NCBI GenBank assembly: GCA_963930655.1
Contig: OZ005611.1
Location: 9,121,501 to 9,185,500, forward strand
Length of the DNA: 64,000 bases
From: Myrica gale
Taxonomy: Eukaryota > Streptophyta > Magnoliopsida > Fagales > Myricaceae
Reading direction: 5' to 3'
Positions 11,150 to 22,700 of the stretch are shown piece after piece; positions within the stretch are counted from its first letter, which is position 1, and every line of letters starts with the position of its first letter. The notes beneath the pieces were generated by a model, which ran no database searches, was not told the origin of the DNA, and was given only the letters and a program-made list of their open reading frames with translations. The translations under genes were made by a program, and so were the position numbers.

Positions 11150-14100
11150 CTGACCCCTACGATCGAAAGCGTAATGGAAAAGGAGGCATGAACAAATTTT
11201 TGGTTCTAAATTGCAGAGGATAACGTTTTGACATAACCTACGTACTAATATCAATATCTTAAGATAAAAAATAAAATAATTGATTCATTGAGATACGTAT
11301 AAACCAAATTTTATATCTATGGGCAAATTATTAAAATACCTACTAAAATATGTTTTTTTGTCCAATCATTGAAATCTTTAGAAGTAATACCACTCTATAT
11401 TAAATTTCGCTGTTATTTTAGTATATTATTGATCTGATTGTATGTGACGAATTTATTAGAACTTAATATATCGGTTAAATACACTTTTTTTCTAAGAAAT
11501 ATTAGGGTTATGGTACATTATATCTCAAACTATTAATTTATTACTTTTTGTTACTAAACTATAACTATTTATACTTTATATTAAATCATTAATTAGACGA
11601 AAATTGATATTTTTAATTCAATAAAACGACGTGTCACGCCTCGTGCCCGTACTTACCCTCTAAGCTCACTTATAGAGATAGTATGCACACAGACGGTGAT
11701 AACGACATGAATCATCTCAAACAACTTTATCTGATTTACGTTGAAAAAACTGAGCGGAAGTTTTATTTGAAAATAGATTTATGATTAAAACTGTTAAAAC
11801 GTATCAATGAGAAATTGTGGTTTAGGAAAGGGCGGTAAATAAACTTGTATTAAGAGTTTTTTTTTTCTTTTTGAAGTGTTTTTATAGTATGAAACCTCTA
11901 GTATAAGCGAAAGCTTAATAATATAAGGAAATAATATGAAATAAAGAAAAAACAAATACTCGAAACAATAAATACCCGATTTCATCACTAAACACATAAT
12001 CATTTCCAAAACGTGTCCTCTACGAGGACTACAAAAAGGGCTAAGTACAAAAGTGGAAATTTTCTAAAGCTCGCCAAACCACTACAACCGTGCGTTAAAC
12101 GAGGAGAAATACATAGGAAGAAAAAGAAGAGAAAAACAAAAGAACAACATATATACTAAGGTCCACTAGACCTCCTCATCAATATCGGAGGTGAGGTCTA
12201 TGATACCAGCCTCAGGTGGGACGCGACTACTCTCCGCCATTGGGGCCGAATGAGTGCAATCGAGTCTAAGGAAATCTGGTGGAACATCGATCAGGCCGAA
12301 ATCCTTTAAATGGGGGAGTGGGGGCAAAGGTGGTTCCTTGAGGAACGTGGGGCTCATGCTCCACCAGTACCTCATAAGTGTCTGTAACCTAAGTTTGGAC
12401 CTTCAGGACTAAGACAAAGGGGTCGAGGTCCAGAGTCAGCTTGTTCTCGAATAGCTTCATCTTCAATATCCGTGGCACCACAAACAATGATGTAAAAGCA
12501 TAAAACAGGGTGAGTCTTACTGACTCAATAAGGTCGGGGAGGGGGACATGCTCATACATCACAGTACATGCCTTAGAATTAAAAGTATCAGTGCAATAAT
12601 AATTTTCGAACATACAAGACATGGAAGTAACATAAGGAATGTATACAAATGCAATTGAAATGCATTTAATCATCAAATGGTTCTTGAGGTAGTCTCGGTG
12701 ACTGCTTTGTTCACCCTCATAGTTGGGTTGTGTGTCCTTCCTCTCCTCGTGAGACTGTCTCGTGCAACCTACACCATGACCTTTAAAACCTTTAAAAATG
12801 ACGTCATAACGTCCAGAAGGAGCACACCCACTCGCAGGCTTGGGGTTCCTCACATATGTTTTTCCTTTTATGAAGTGATTGCAAATTTAATGCACGAATA
12901 TCATTCATATGCAATGTATACATCTCAAACATCTTTAGAAGTCATTTCTTTCCATTGTCTTAGAACACATCTCACACATATGTTTCCTTTTCGTTTTCTT
13001 GCTAATCCATAGCCTTTCTACTCATTTTGAGCATTCTTGGGGCATTGTCACAACCCTTTTCATCATTGAGCATAATTTACAAGCTCTTATCATCATCAAA
13101 TCCACATACAACATGCACTTTCATCAACCCATATGTCACCAGGCGAAACTCACAACTTAAATGCCATAAAAACAACATGCAAACATTGAATATGAAAGAT
13201 CAAAGTTCCATGTTTAGGCAATGTCGTTTTAGGTCATCCTTTATAATACTAATTTGAAGAATTAAACATGAATTTTATAATTAAATATTAATTATACCCC
13301 AAATCTCCAAATAAAGGCCTATTGGACCTTCTTAGACCCTACTGCGCCTATCCCTATAGTTTTATAAGGTTTTGGGCTTGTTTAGGGTTAACGGTTCTAA
13401 AGTCCATTTAGGCTGCTAAACGAGCATTGTGATTTGAGCTCATACTTCTACTCGGTTTGGACTCAAATTTGGGTCTCCCCATTTATTTTTCATGCTCTAC
13501 ACAGTCATATAATTATTTTTCTTGTTTGGACTTTTTACCCTAACGTTTTATGTGAAATGTCGGAACTGCCTTAGGGATCTGCATGGACATTTTCGATCTT
13601 TACTTACATCATTTTTGGCTGAAATTTTTATAGATATGTCATGAGTACTTATAAAACATATCTGTAAGGTTTCATACAAAAATTCAAAGGATATCTTGGG
13701 GTTGTTTTGGACAGTGACCATTTTCTTGTTTAAAGCCTAACTAATGTTCTTGCATGTTATATATCTTGCACCTAAATACCCTCTATCAATGATTTATCTA
13801 TCTTACTCATATTAATGACGTCACAAAGCACATAATACATGATATCAGTAAGGAAAAATAAGAGAAAAATAAAATCATTTAAGCAATCCACACATGAGCA
13901 CTCATTTCATGTCTTTTTTTAAACTTGTAAGTATCAAAACTCATCCTTGAGCCCTTAGGCTCCATTTAAAGGCCTTGCCATCTTTTCATCATAAAATTCA
14001 TCATTGTCATTCGGTCATCACCAAATTTTCCATAGTACATCATCTTGCACATAGTACAAGAAACATGCATCACAAATAATAAAAATGTACGCGCAATATC

Positions 14101-14720
14101 ATCCAGGAACTCCAATGGCCAAACCGTGGCCTCCCCATCCTCCAATCTCAATATTTAGCCACTGATATGGCCTACAACACAACCAAGTATCATCTTGAGC
14201 ATGCAAAGATTACACATCAACATATTCTTGCAAAATAATCAAAGAAAACATCATGCTTTCAACATGCAAATACTTCTAACACATAATCTCATGTTAAAAA
14301 CTAGTTTTATCCATATCTTTCTTGCATTATAAAGCATGATCTTTAATTAAAACAACAAGTTTTTCCCAACACAAAATGCAGCAAGACTATTCTTACCAAA
14401 GCACCATGACCTAACTCTTACCTTGGTAATTGTTGGATGGCTCAAGATAGGCTTGAAAATCTCTTAAAGCAAGTATATATAACTTATGATTAGAAAACTT
14501 AGGTTAAAAAGTAAGAAAAGATGGATAGATCAAGGAAAAGAAGAGAGAAAATGAGGCAAGAGAGGGTTCATGGCCATGGCCGAATACCCTCTCCCCGACC
14601 AACCATTTCCTAGTAATACACAATCTCACTCAATGCATGTCGATTGACCTTGAATTTCACTGCACTATGCATGCTAAATGGACAAGGAAATGAGACAAAA
14701 TTCAAGGGTTTGAGAGAGCT
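11150..14720. other. AT-rich intergenic DNA, probable decayed LTR-retroelement
   Basis: No host gene was recognised. A minus-strand frame at 12375-12166 ends with an acidic tail (IIDLTSDIDEEV) followed by a purine-rich stretch and long T-rich DNA, which would fit the end of an old retroelement frame. The region from 12.4 to 14.7 kb has stop-riddled frames only. I could not define LTR ends or a target duplication, so the assignment is a guess from composition. Confidence 0.3.
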
Positions 14721-14724
14721 TGCC

Positions 14725-14895
14725 GAGTGACCAGGCCTGTCCCCTCGGGCATACAGACCTCCGAACCTGTGCCCTAGTTATCCCGGGCATACAGACCTCG
14801 GTCAACCCGAGAATTCAGATCTAGCTCATCTCGGGATCCAGGTCTTGGTCATCCCGGGAGTTTGTTCTCGGTCATCCCAAGAGTCCAGTCAGCCC
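14725..14895. repeat. Degenerate 23-24-bp tandem repeat
   Basis: About six variants of a unit of the form 'cccgggcatacagacctcgg' plus 'tcat' follow each other (for example cccgggcatacagacctcgg, ctcgggatccaggtcttggt, cccgggagtttgttctcggt). The GC content is much higher than in the flanking DNA. Confidence 0.5.
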
Positions 14896-15420
14896 AATTT
14901 TAATTTAAAATAAATTAAATAAATATTATCCAAATTAATCTAAAAATTTAAGGGAACAAAACTCAAAAGTTAAATAAGACTAAAATTTAAATGACAATAA
15001 TGCAAGGATTTGATAATTAAGAAATAAAGCACATACTCAATATAAATTAAAAAGGTAGATCAAAATAGTCACGAATTTAGAAACCGAAGCAATTAAACAA
15101 ATATCAAAGAACATAATTACTTAAAATATTAGAGGAAATAAAATCGAGTCAAATTAATCATATGATAAATACTAAACAAGACACAAATTAAGAAAATAAA
15201 GCAAATACTAAGGAAAAGAACACAATCACTAACGATATGAAAATGAAAACCTTAACACAAGAATCTCAAAAGTAGCTCAAAAGGTTAGAGATATTACAAA
15301 GGACTACTTACCCTTGCCGCCAACAACAAAAGGCTGATGGAGGATTTTCACAAGTAAGAAGAAACTCACGGGGGTAGAAGAAGCTTCACATAGAGGATGC
15401 TGGTAAAGAGTGTAGACCAA
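14896..15420. other. AT-rich spacer without gene
   Basis: Only short A-rich frames are present. A purine-rich stretch near 15340-15400 (aagaagaaactcacgggggtagaagaagc) could be the edge of the retroelement remnant to the left. Nothing else is supported. Confidence 0.3.
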
Positions 15421-15721
15421 GGTTATGTTTGTTTTCTACATTTTTTCAGAATTCAAATACATTAACAAAACTATCACTGAACATATTCATAATTCAAACA
15501 CAAACACCAATACATTTTACACAATCTCCAACAATTTTTTACTTCATTCAACATAAATTCTCTCTATACTTTTTCCACATAACTTCAATATTTTTTTATT
15601 AAACAATTACATGAAATAATTTTCTCTCTACTTTACACAAACACCAATAAAACACTATTCAACATAAATATTCACGTAACTTCTCTAAAATCCTATATTT
15701 TTATTCAAACCGAACATATCC
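15421..15721. mobile_element. Tourist-like MITE, 301 bp
   Basis: The ends are GGTTATGTTTG and CGAACATATCC (9 of 11 complementary). The 3-bp direct repeat 'caa' lies at 15418-15420 and 15722-15724. The interior is AT-rich with many 'caaacacca' and 'ttctctctac' stretches. The termini resemble those of the MITEs at 475 and 41397. Confidence 0.5.
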
Positions 15722-16192
15722 CAAGAGTTTCGAAAATGAATGTCATAATTCGTTAGTAAAAATTGGCAGGGTATTCTAATAAATAATGATGTGGATTAAC
15801 ATATGGTAAAAGGACTAATTAGCCTTAATTTACACCTACAAATAATCAATTCTTCAAATTAAACGCACTTAATTTATGATTTTTCTAAAAAGCTCATCTT
15901 TATAAATTATGTTGCAATACATCTGTATTATTGTGCTAATAATATTTACATCAACTCACGAAGAAAACTTGCACCAATAAAAGAAAAGGACAATAAAACA
16001 TTTTAGCCTTCCTTTAACCAAGGGGAAAAAGGAATTACGGGAAATCAGAGAGAAAAAGAAAAATGGATAACGGAAGCTCAAATTACTATTCATTGAGGAG
16101 AAGCTCAGCTTACAAACGGATGTGTACATAGTGCTCTGAAACTATGAATAAAAATGCAAAACAAGGCAAAGACGTTGGTGATATTATGCTGC
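15722..16192. other. Downstream flank of the LRR-extensin gene
   Basis: AT-rich DNA without a gene. The part next to 16192 is the presumed 3' UTR of the minus-strand LRR-extensin gene. Confidence 0.35.
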
Positions 16193-18451
16193 TCAGTAGC
16201 CTGGGAACATTGGTGGAGGAGGCGATGAGTACTGGAACCCAAAGTCTGGCGGGAGGACGATCTCTTCGGTTGGAGGTGGTGGAGAAAAGACAGGAGCAGG
16301 AGGAGAAGCAATTGTCTGTGGTGGCGGGGAGTGGACCTGAGGTGGAGAGTATACCGGCGGTGGTGGGGAGTGGACCGGTGGTGGTGTAGAGTTGACAGGT
16401 GTTGGGGGGCAGGGAACAGGTGGTGGCAGGGACTGCACCGGTGGGGGTAGGGAGTGGAACGGTGGTGGAGAGTGCACGGGAGCGGGAGGAGAAGCAGTTG
16501 TTCGTGGCGGTGGGGAGTGGGCTGGAGGTGGAGGAGAGTATACCGACGGTGGTGGGGAGTGGACGGGGGGTGGTGGGGAAAAGACAGGAGGAGGAGGAGG
16601 AGAAGTAGTTGTTTGTGGCGGTGGGGAGTGGACCGGAGGTGGAGGAGAGTATACCGGGGGTGGTGGGGAAAAGACAGGAGCAGGAGGAGAAGTAGTTGTT
16701 TGTGGCGGTGGGGAGTGGACCGGAGGTGGAGGAGAGTATACCGGGCGTGGTGGGGAAAAGACAGGAGCAGGAGGAGAAGTAGTTGTTTGTGGCGGTGGGG
16801 AGTGGACCGGAGGTGGAGGAGAGTATACTGGGGGTGGTGGGGAAGGGATTGGTGGTGGAGGTGGTGGAGAGTAGACTGGAGGTGGTGGTGAATGAACTGG
16901 TGGCGGCGGTGGAGGTGGCGGCGGCGGTGAATGGACTGGTGGTGGAGGAGATAGAACTGGGGGTAGTGGTGGTGGAGGTGGCGAGTAAACCGGTGGGGGT
17001 GGGGTGTAAACGGGCGGCGGTGGTGGAGATTGAACTGGCGGGGGAGGTGAGCGAACCCTTACCACAGGTGATCTCTCATAGGGGTCATCTGGTCCGGGTG
17101 CCGGTTGTGGCGATGGTTCAGATGGTTTTGGAGGTGCGGGAGATGGCTCAGGGGGCGAAGATTTAGGCGGCGATGTCTGTTTTGGTGTTAATGGAGGATG
17201 TACCACTGGAGAAGGAGATGGTTGAGGCTGTGGCTTTGGTACAGAATGTGAGGAGCCACCACAGTGCTTGCTGCAATTCACACGTTTAGTCACTGCTTTG
17301 AAACATTCCTTGGTCGACTTCTGCTTCGGCCTGCCGGGCAAACAATTGCTTTCGTCATCCAATACCTTATGCACCTTCGAAGATGGAACACATGCCTGAG
17401 CCTCCCCATTGAAGTAGTTGGAAGAGAAGGTGAAGTTCCATAAGCTAGGCAACTTGCAAATGTTCTCGGGCACGTATCCCGTTAGCTGGTTATGTGAAAT
17501 ATCCAATTCCTCCACCTGTTGCAGCCCTGCAAAACTCTTCGGCAGGAACCCAACAAACCCGTTAGAGCTGGCAGAGAACACTGACACGTTGCCCAGGGAT
17601 CCAATTTCTTGTGGGAAGCAACCGCCAAGGTTGTTCCCCAAGAAAATAATCTCATTCAAGGTGTTTGCCATGTTGCCAATGCTGTGTGGAATGCAGCCGG
17701 TGAACTTGTTGTTTGCGAAGGTTACAACAGATACCGGGGACTTGCCTAATGTGTTGGGGATCGTGGACTTGAATCGATTATTGTTCAAGAAGACCGCATC
17801 GAGTTCCTTCTCAAAGAGCTCATGAGGCAATTTCCCTTCAAAGTCGTTGAACCTGAGATCGAGGTACTTGATGCTCGGCCATTTGAGGACGACTTTTGGG
17901 AAGGAGCCAACGAAGCGGTTGTTGCTGACGTCAAACTCGTACATTAGTTGGAGCTTTGACATAGTCTTTGGGATAATTCCGCAAAACCTGTTAGAGTTTA
18001 TGTGGAAGAGTGCAACATCCGTCAAGTGCCCCATCTCAGCCGGAAGGTATCCGGCAATGTCAGCATGGTTAAGATCGATGCCAGCGACAACGTCCAGTTT
18101 GGGGTCGTCAAGGGCAGGGGCGCAATAGACCCCATTATAAGAACACACATCGTGCCCAACCCAATTGCCGGTTGTGTTAAGAGGGTCAGAATAAATAGCC
18201 TTTTTCAATGCCCGCAGCGCACCGTAAGCTCTTCGAAGCCTTTCATTGGGAAATTTGTCCTTGTGCACGTCGGTCTTTACCTCAAATCTGACGTCAACAT
18301 CACCACTTTCCCGGAGCGCCAAGAGCTGGCGGCGAGCAATGAGGGATGCTTCAGCATCTGTCAAAGGAAAAGAGAAGGTTGAAAGGGAAGAGAAGAGAAC
18401 GGAGAAGAAGACGAAGCAGCCCAAGGCCTGCTTTGTTGGAGGGCTAGCCAT
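16193..18451 (-). CDS. PEX3: Pollen-specific leucine-rich repeat extensin-like protein
   Basis: This is an intact intronless gene of 752 aa. It opens with a hydrophobic signal peptide (about residues 8-28), followed by an LRR N-cap (LIARRQLLAL ... GNWVGHDVCSYNGVYCAP). About nine to ten LRRs follow at residues 120-365 (LTDVALFHINSNRFCG, LDLRFNDFEGKLP, LDISHNQLTGYVP). Next come a Cys-rich hinge (CVPSSKVHKV ... CFKAVTKRVNCSKHC) and then a Pro-rich extensin domain of about 320 residues with SPPPPVYSPPPPVHSPPP units. This order defines the LRX/PEX family of cell-wall proteins. They bind RALF peptides through the LRRs and anchor to the wall through the extensin part; PEX members act in pollen tubes. 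The position next to CBP1 supports orthology to AtPEX3 (At2g15880, from memory). The reverse strand of the extensin part is also open over long stretches, but this is a by-product of the repeats. Confidence 0.92.
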   Translation of the reverse strand: MASPPTKQALGCFVFFSVLFSSLSTFSFPLTDAEASLIARRQLLALRESGDVDVRFEVKTDVHKDKFPNERLRRAYGALRALKKAIYSDPLNTTGNWVGHDVCSYNGVYCAPALDDPKLDVVAGIDLNHADIAGYLPAEMGHLTDVALFHINSNRFCGIIPKTMSKLQLMYEFDVSNNRFVGSFPKVVLKWPSIKYLDLRFNDFEGKLPHELFEKELDAVFLNNNRFKSTIPNTLGKSPVSVVTFANNKFTGCIPHSIGNMANTLNEIIFLGNNLGGCFPQEIGSLGNVSVFSASSNGFVGFLPKSFAGLQQVEELDISHNQLTGYVPENICKLPSLWNFTFSSNYFNGEAQACVPSSKVHKVLDDESNCLPGRPKQKSTKECFKAVTKRVNCSKHCGGSSHSVPKPQPQPSPSPVVHPPLTPKQTSPPKSSPPEPSPAPPKPSEPSPQPAPGPDDPYERSPVVRVRSPPPPVQSPPPPPVYTPPPPVYSPPPPPLPPVLSPPPPVHSPPPPPPPPPPVHSPPPPVYSPPPPPPIPSPPPPVYSPPPPVHSPPPQTTTSPPAPVFSPPRPVYSPPPPVHSPPPQTTTSPPAPVFSPPPPVYSPPPPVHSPPPQTTTSPPPPPVFSPPPPVHSPPPSVYSPPPPAHSPPPRTTASPPAPVHSPPPFHSLPPPVQSLPPPVPCPPTPVNSTPPPVHSPPPPVYSPPQVHSPPPQTIASPPAPVFSPPPPTEEIVLPPDFGFQYSSPPPPMFPGY

Positions 18452-19708
18452 TACTTACCACCTTGGTAGGCCCAAGGCTGCTTATAGGAGGCAGGTGAAG
18501 AAGGGGAACGGTGTTTTAAGGAGGGTAAGGAAGGATGTGAATTGACAGGCATTTAGAGGCTGTGGAAACAGGCCTTCAGTTTTAGTACCGAAAATTGTGG
18601 CTGCTCTTTCAGACACCCACAAAACTTGGAGGTCCCTCCAAAGATAGTTGTTTTGCTTATATTATGGGGGCATGCCTGTATGAAACAAGAAAAGCAAAGC
18701 TAAAAACTGACAATTGACCGAGTCCTCCTTTAGCCAACTGGCTTGCGGAAAACCAATTCCGAAACCGGCACATCAAGTTTTTGGGTAGAATGTCTAAGAG
18801 GTTCTAGGGTGATTTCTTTCACATGCGACAAGATAATCCTCGTACATTTCAGATTTCCCATCAATGAGTGCACATGATGTTTTCACTTTCACTAGTGTTT
18901 GGACGTTTAAGCCATAATGGTTTGATTTTTGCTGAATATGAATATTGGTCCCTAAAATTAGACAAAACTCGAATCCAAGCATGCATGATTAGTTTTGCAT
19001 AAACATTATATAGTCAATACAAATTGTCTCCCACTGGCTTATTACATTGTACCATACAACGTGACCGTCCTAAAAAGTATCGAGATAATAGATATGATGC
19101 TTTTATTGACAAGGGAGCAGAAAGTAGGCAAAAAGAAAAAAAAAACAGCAGCTTGAGGAAACCTTTTCAGATGGGGAAACGAAAGAGTTTTATATGTATA
19201 CAAATGGTAAATGAATCGAATATGCAGTGACGGTAAGATATCAAGATTCAAGCTGGGGACACAGCCTTCAGTTACAGACGGACTGACATTTTATGAGTAG
19301 TGCTCTGCCGCTGATCGCCTGTCCCCACAAACACTTCTCTAAAAGAAAACACAGATGCAACCACATTGGTAATGCAAACACGATTAAGGAAGGATCCGCG
19401 TCAATATCAAGCTACTCGTCAATCCAAATCCATATTTAACAATTTTGCCACTCGTACTTAGAAAGAAAGCTATTACTACCGGGAAATAAGGCCCATGTGC
19501 CATCAAGCTCTACTTCGAATCACGCCAAAAGGAAAGGAGACATCCGGTCTTGGCACTTATTACAATAATTTACAAGAAACTCCTATGATTGCAAACATCA
19601 CAACCCACCTGAAACCACCCTACATCTCCAGCCAAACATCCATCAGTATATCTACAGCTAACCATCTGGACATGAACTCGCTAACCCCCTTCTCAACAAA
19701 GAGATCAC
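18452..19708. other. Intergenic: LRR-extensin promoter side and CBP1 3' side
   Basis: 1.26 kb between two minus-strand genes. The right end should hold the CBP1 3' UTR and the left end the promoter of the LRR-extensin gene. Only short frames without similarity are present, and no clear repeat was seen. Confidence 0.4.
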
Positions 19709-22700
19709 TTAGTCAGTTTCATGGTCAGGGGCATGGGAGTACCATGCAGGGAGCCTACCCTTGGTTCTAAGCAGCCGTGTGAACGGTGAATCAGGCATTC
19801 TAGCCCCCTCTTCTTCCTCGAGCTCTTCTTTTGATTTCGGCAATCCATCTGGGATTGGACAGGGTATCCTTCCTGCTTTCTCTGCGTTCAATGGCTTGGC
19901 TAAATTGAACTCTTTATTCTTGTGGTCTTTGTGCATTGCCGCAATGCTGTGAATGCATCCAATTAAGGACTTTACGCCCCCTACTTGAAGAATCAGCTTC
20001 TCAACGTCTTCTTTAGGTGTCTCCTTCTGAATCACATCATTGTCAAGAAAACAGCTATAAGATTTGTGTACTGATTTTGGAAATCCTACTCCATTTTGTG
20101 GTATAACTATACAAGGACAGCAGATACTAAGTATATCGGATTCGTTGTCCCGTGGAATTGAATATTTATTCTTCAATTTCCTTTTGAACAACAAATCCAC
20201 GCATCAGAGACACATCCATAGAGGTGATTTGCTTTTCTTCTATATAGTATATACCTCCGATTTCTCGGCAACGATTCAGACAGTAAGACAAACAAAAGGA
20301 TTATATGTATATATAACACAAGACTCGCAGTGTATTCACTGTTCTTCTCCTCTGTTTTCTCGGCACCAAACAGCAGTTTGATTAATTTAAGATTATTAGA
20401 AAAAAGTAGATAGATATATAGAACTTACTTGAAGATCTTTTAGTTCAAAATAAGCTCTCCAACAGCTGTAAGAGTCGTCCCCTTCTAGCGTCGAACAATA
20501 ATCTGAGAGATAAATCGCAGTCATGCAAATGACCAGCCAAAATTACTAACATCCAACAACAAATAAAGAATAAACACAAATATCCCAAGTACACGAAGAT
20601 TTCGCGCGAGACAATCACAAAACCAAGAAACAAAACCACCATTTTGTTGGGGTCCACACCCATAAGAGATAGACTTAGAATAGAAGTAGACTTATTGTGG
20701 AAGTCTACTTGCTCCCTACTTCTAGTTTATCTAGGATTCTCTTAGGGTTTTCTCTTTGTATTCTTCCCTATAAATAAGAGGCTTATGTTATAGAGAAGAG
20801 GCACGTGAGCACGTGAGATCGTGTGCATTGGGCAAAGAGAGAGGAAGAGAAAGAGGGTGGTGTGACTATTGTATTGGGGCGGACAGAGTAATTTTCTTAG
20901 GCTTTCTTAATAAAATTGCTCTGGGGTGGACGTAGGCCGGATTGGGGCCGAACCACGTAAATCTGGTGTTCCTTACTTTGAATTTTTCGTGACGCTTTTC
21001 CCAACAAGTGGTATCGGAGCCTGGTTCGAGAAGCCGGAGTAGTTTTTCGGGAGAAGCGGAAAAGGTCCGAAACTTTCAAAGTGGTCCGATCTGAGATTGG
21101 AGAGCACCAGCCTGCAGAGGAGATCGAGACGAAGCCGTTGGTCGAAACCACGTCGTCAGAATCGCCGGGACGCGCCTCCACGCGCCGCAGGAAGAAGAAA
21201 AGGCGCCGCCACGCGTCACACGCGCCCGCACGCGCCGAACAGAGAAGGGCGAGTGGTCTTCACTCTCTCCACGCGCCACACGCGCCAGCGACAGCAGACT
21301 GCCACGTGTCCTGTGACGTCAGCATCCACGTCATCGCCACGTCAGCAGTGGGTCCCAGGAGATCTGAGTCGGTAGTGCCACGTCATCCGCCACGTCAGCA
21401 TTGCCACGTCAGCAGGGGATCAGGGTCGGCGTGCCACGTCAGCTTTGCCACGTCATCAGAGAATATTCCGGGGGAATATTCCGGTTTTTATTTGTTCAGT
21501 GTGGTTTTTTGGCCGGTTCAGGGGCTTTTAGGCCGGTTTTCGAGTAGGTCAGACCGGTTCCTAAGGTTTTAGGTCATCCCGGATCCATTGGTGCAGTCAG
21601 AATTGTGAAATTCGGCCTCGATCAGTGTGAATGATGGCGGAGAATATGATTACCGGTATGATGATGTTGACTGCTGCAAACTACATGAGCTGGAAGCCAC
21701 GGATGGAGGATATCCTTTATGCAAAGGATATGTATGATCCATTGGAGAACGAGGGAAAGAAACCGGTGGGGATTGACGAGGCAAAGTGGAATAAAATCAA
21801 CCGGAAGACTATAGGGTTGATTCGACAGTGGATTGGGCCAGAGGTATTCCATCACGTAGCCAAAGTGACGAGCGCTTTTGAATTATGGGAGAAGTTGGAG
21901 ACAATGTACCAGTCAAAGACTTCGCGGAATAAAGCGCTGCTAATGAGGAGGCTGGTGAATATGAAGTTGCGAGACGAGAAGTCGGTGGCGGAACATACCA
22001 GTGAGTTCCAAAACTTGATAAATCAATTGAACAGTGTCGAAATGACTTTCGAAAATGAGGTTCAAGCTTTACTGCTTCTGAGTTCCTTGCCGGATAGTTG
22101 GGAAACTCTTGTTGTTTCTCTTGGAAATTCAGCACCGAATGGGAAATTGACCATGGAATTGGTCAAAGACGCTCTATTCAGTGAAGAGGCACGAAGGAAG
22201 GAGATGGGGACTTATGACTACAGTGGATCACAAGCTCTCATCACAGAAAGAGGCAGAAGAAGCAGCTGGAATACAGGAGGCCGGGATCAATCCAGAGGAA
22301 GAGGTCGCAAGATTATCTGCTTCTATTGTGACCAAGAGGGACATATCAAGCGGAACTGTCCAAAGTACAAAGCAGAGAAAGGGAATTCATCAGAAGCCTC
22401 GGTGGTGACTGATGATTCCGGCTTCGTGTAGCACACGAAGGTGCTTGGTACCAGCCGGAGGAGATGCAAGAGCAGGGGGAGATACTGTTCTACATGGGTC
22501 CGGCTGTACAAGCAGGGGATGCGGGCACCCTATGCGGGGGTGCAGGACACTCGGATGAGAGTGTGGTCGTCTGGTGACAAGGACGAGGTTGGAGTGCCAG
22601 TAGAATAAGGTTGCAAGGGGTGGTGAGCAAGGGGAGCAACAGACACCAAGTTGCAGGAAGTTTCTACTGTTGAAAACCCGGGTAGCACTCAACCGAAAGA

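Noticed and set aside
16392..17166. Long plus-strand open frames rich in Gly or Trp/Arg opposite the LRR-extensin gene
   Set aside because: They are reverse-strand readings of the Pro-rich repeats. The minus-strand gene has a signal peptide, LRRs and a family match; the plus-strand frames have none.
20445..20663. 72-residue minus-strand frame with hydrophobic stretch
   Set aside because: It overlaps CBP1 exon 2 in another frame and runs into the LTR. The three-exon CBP1 model explains the region.
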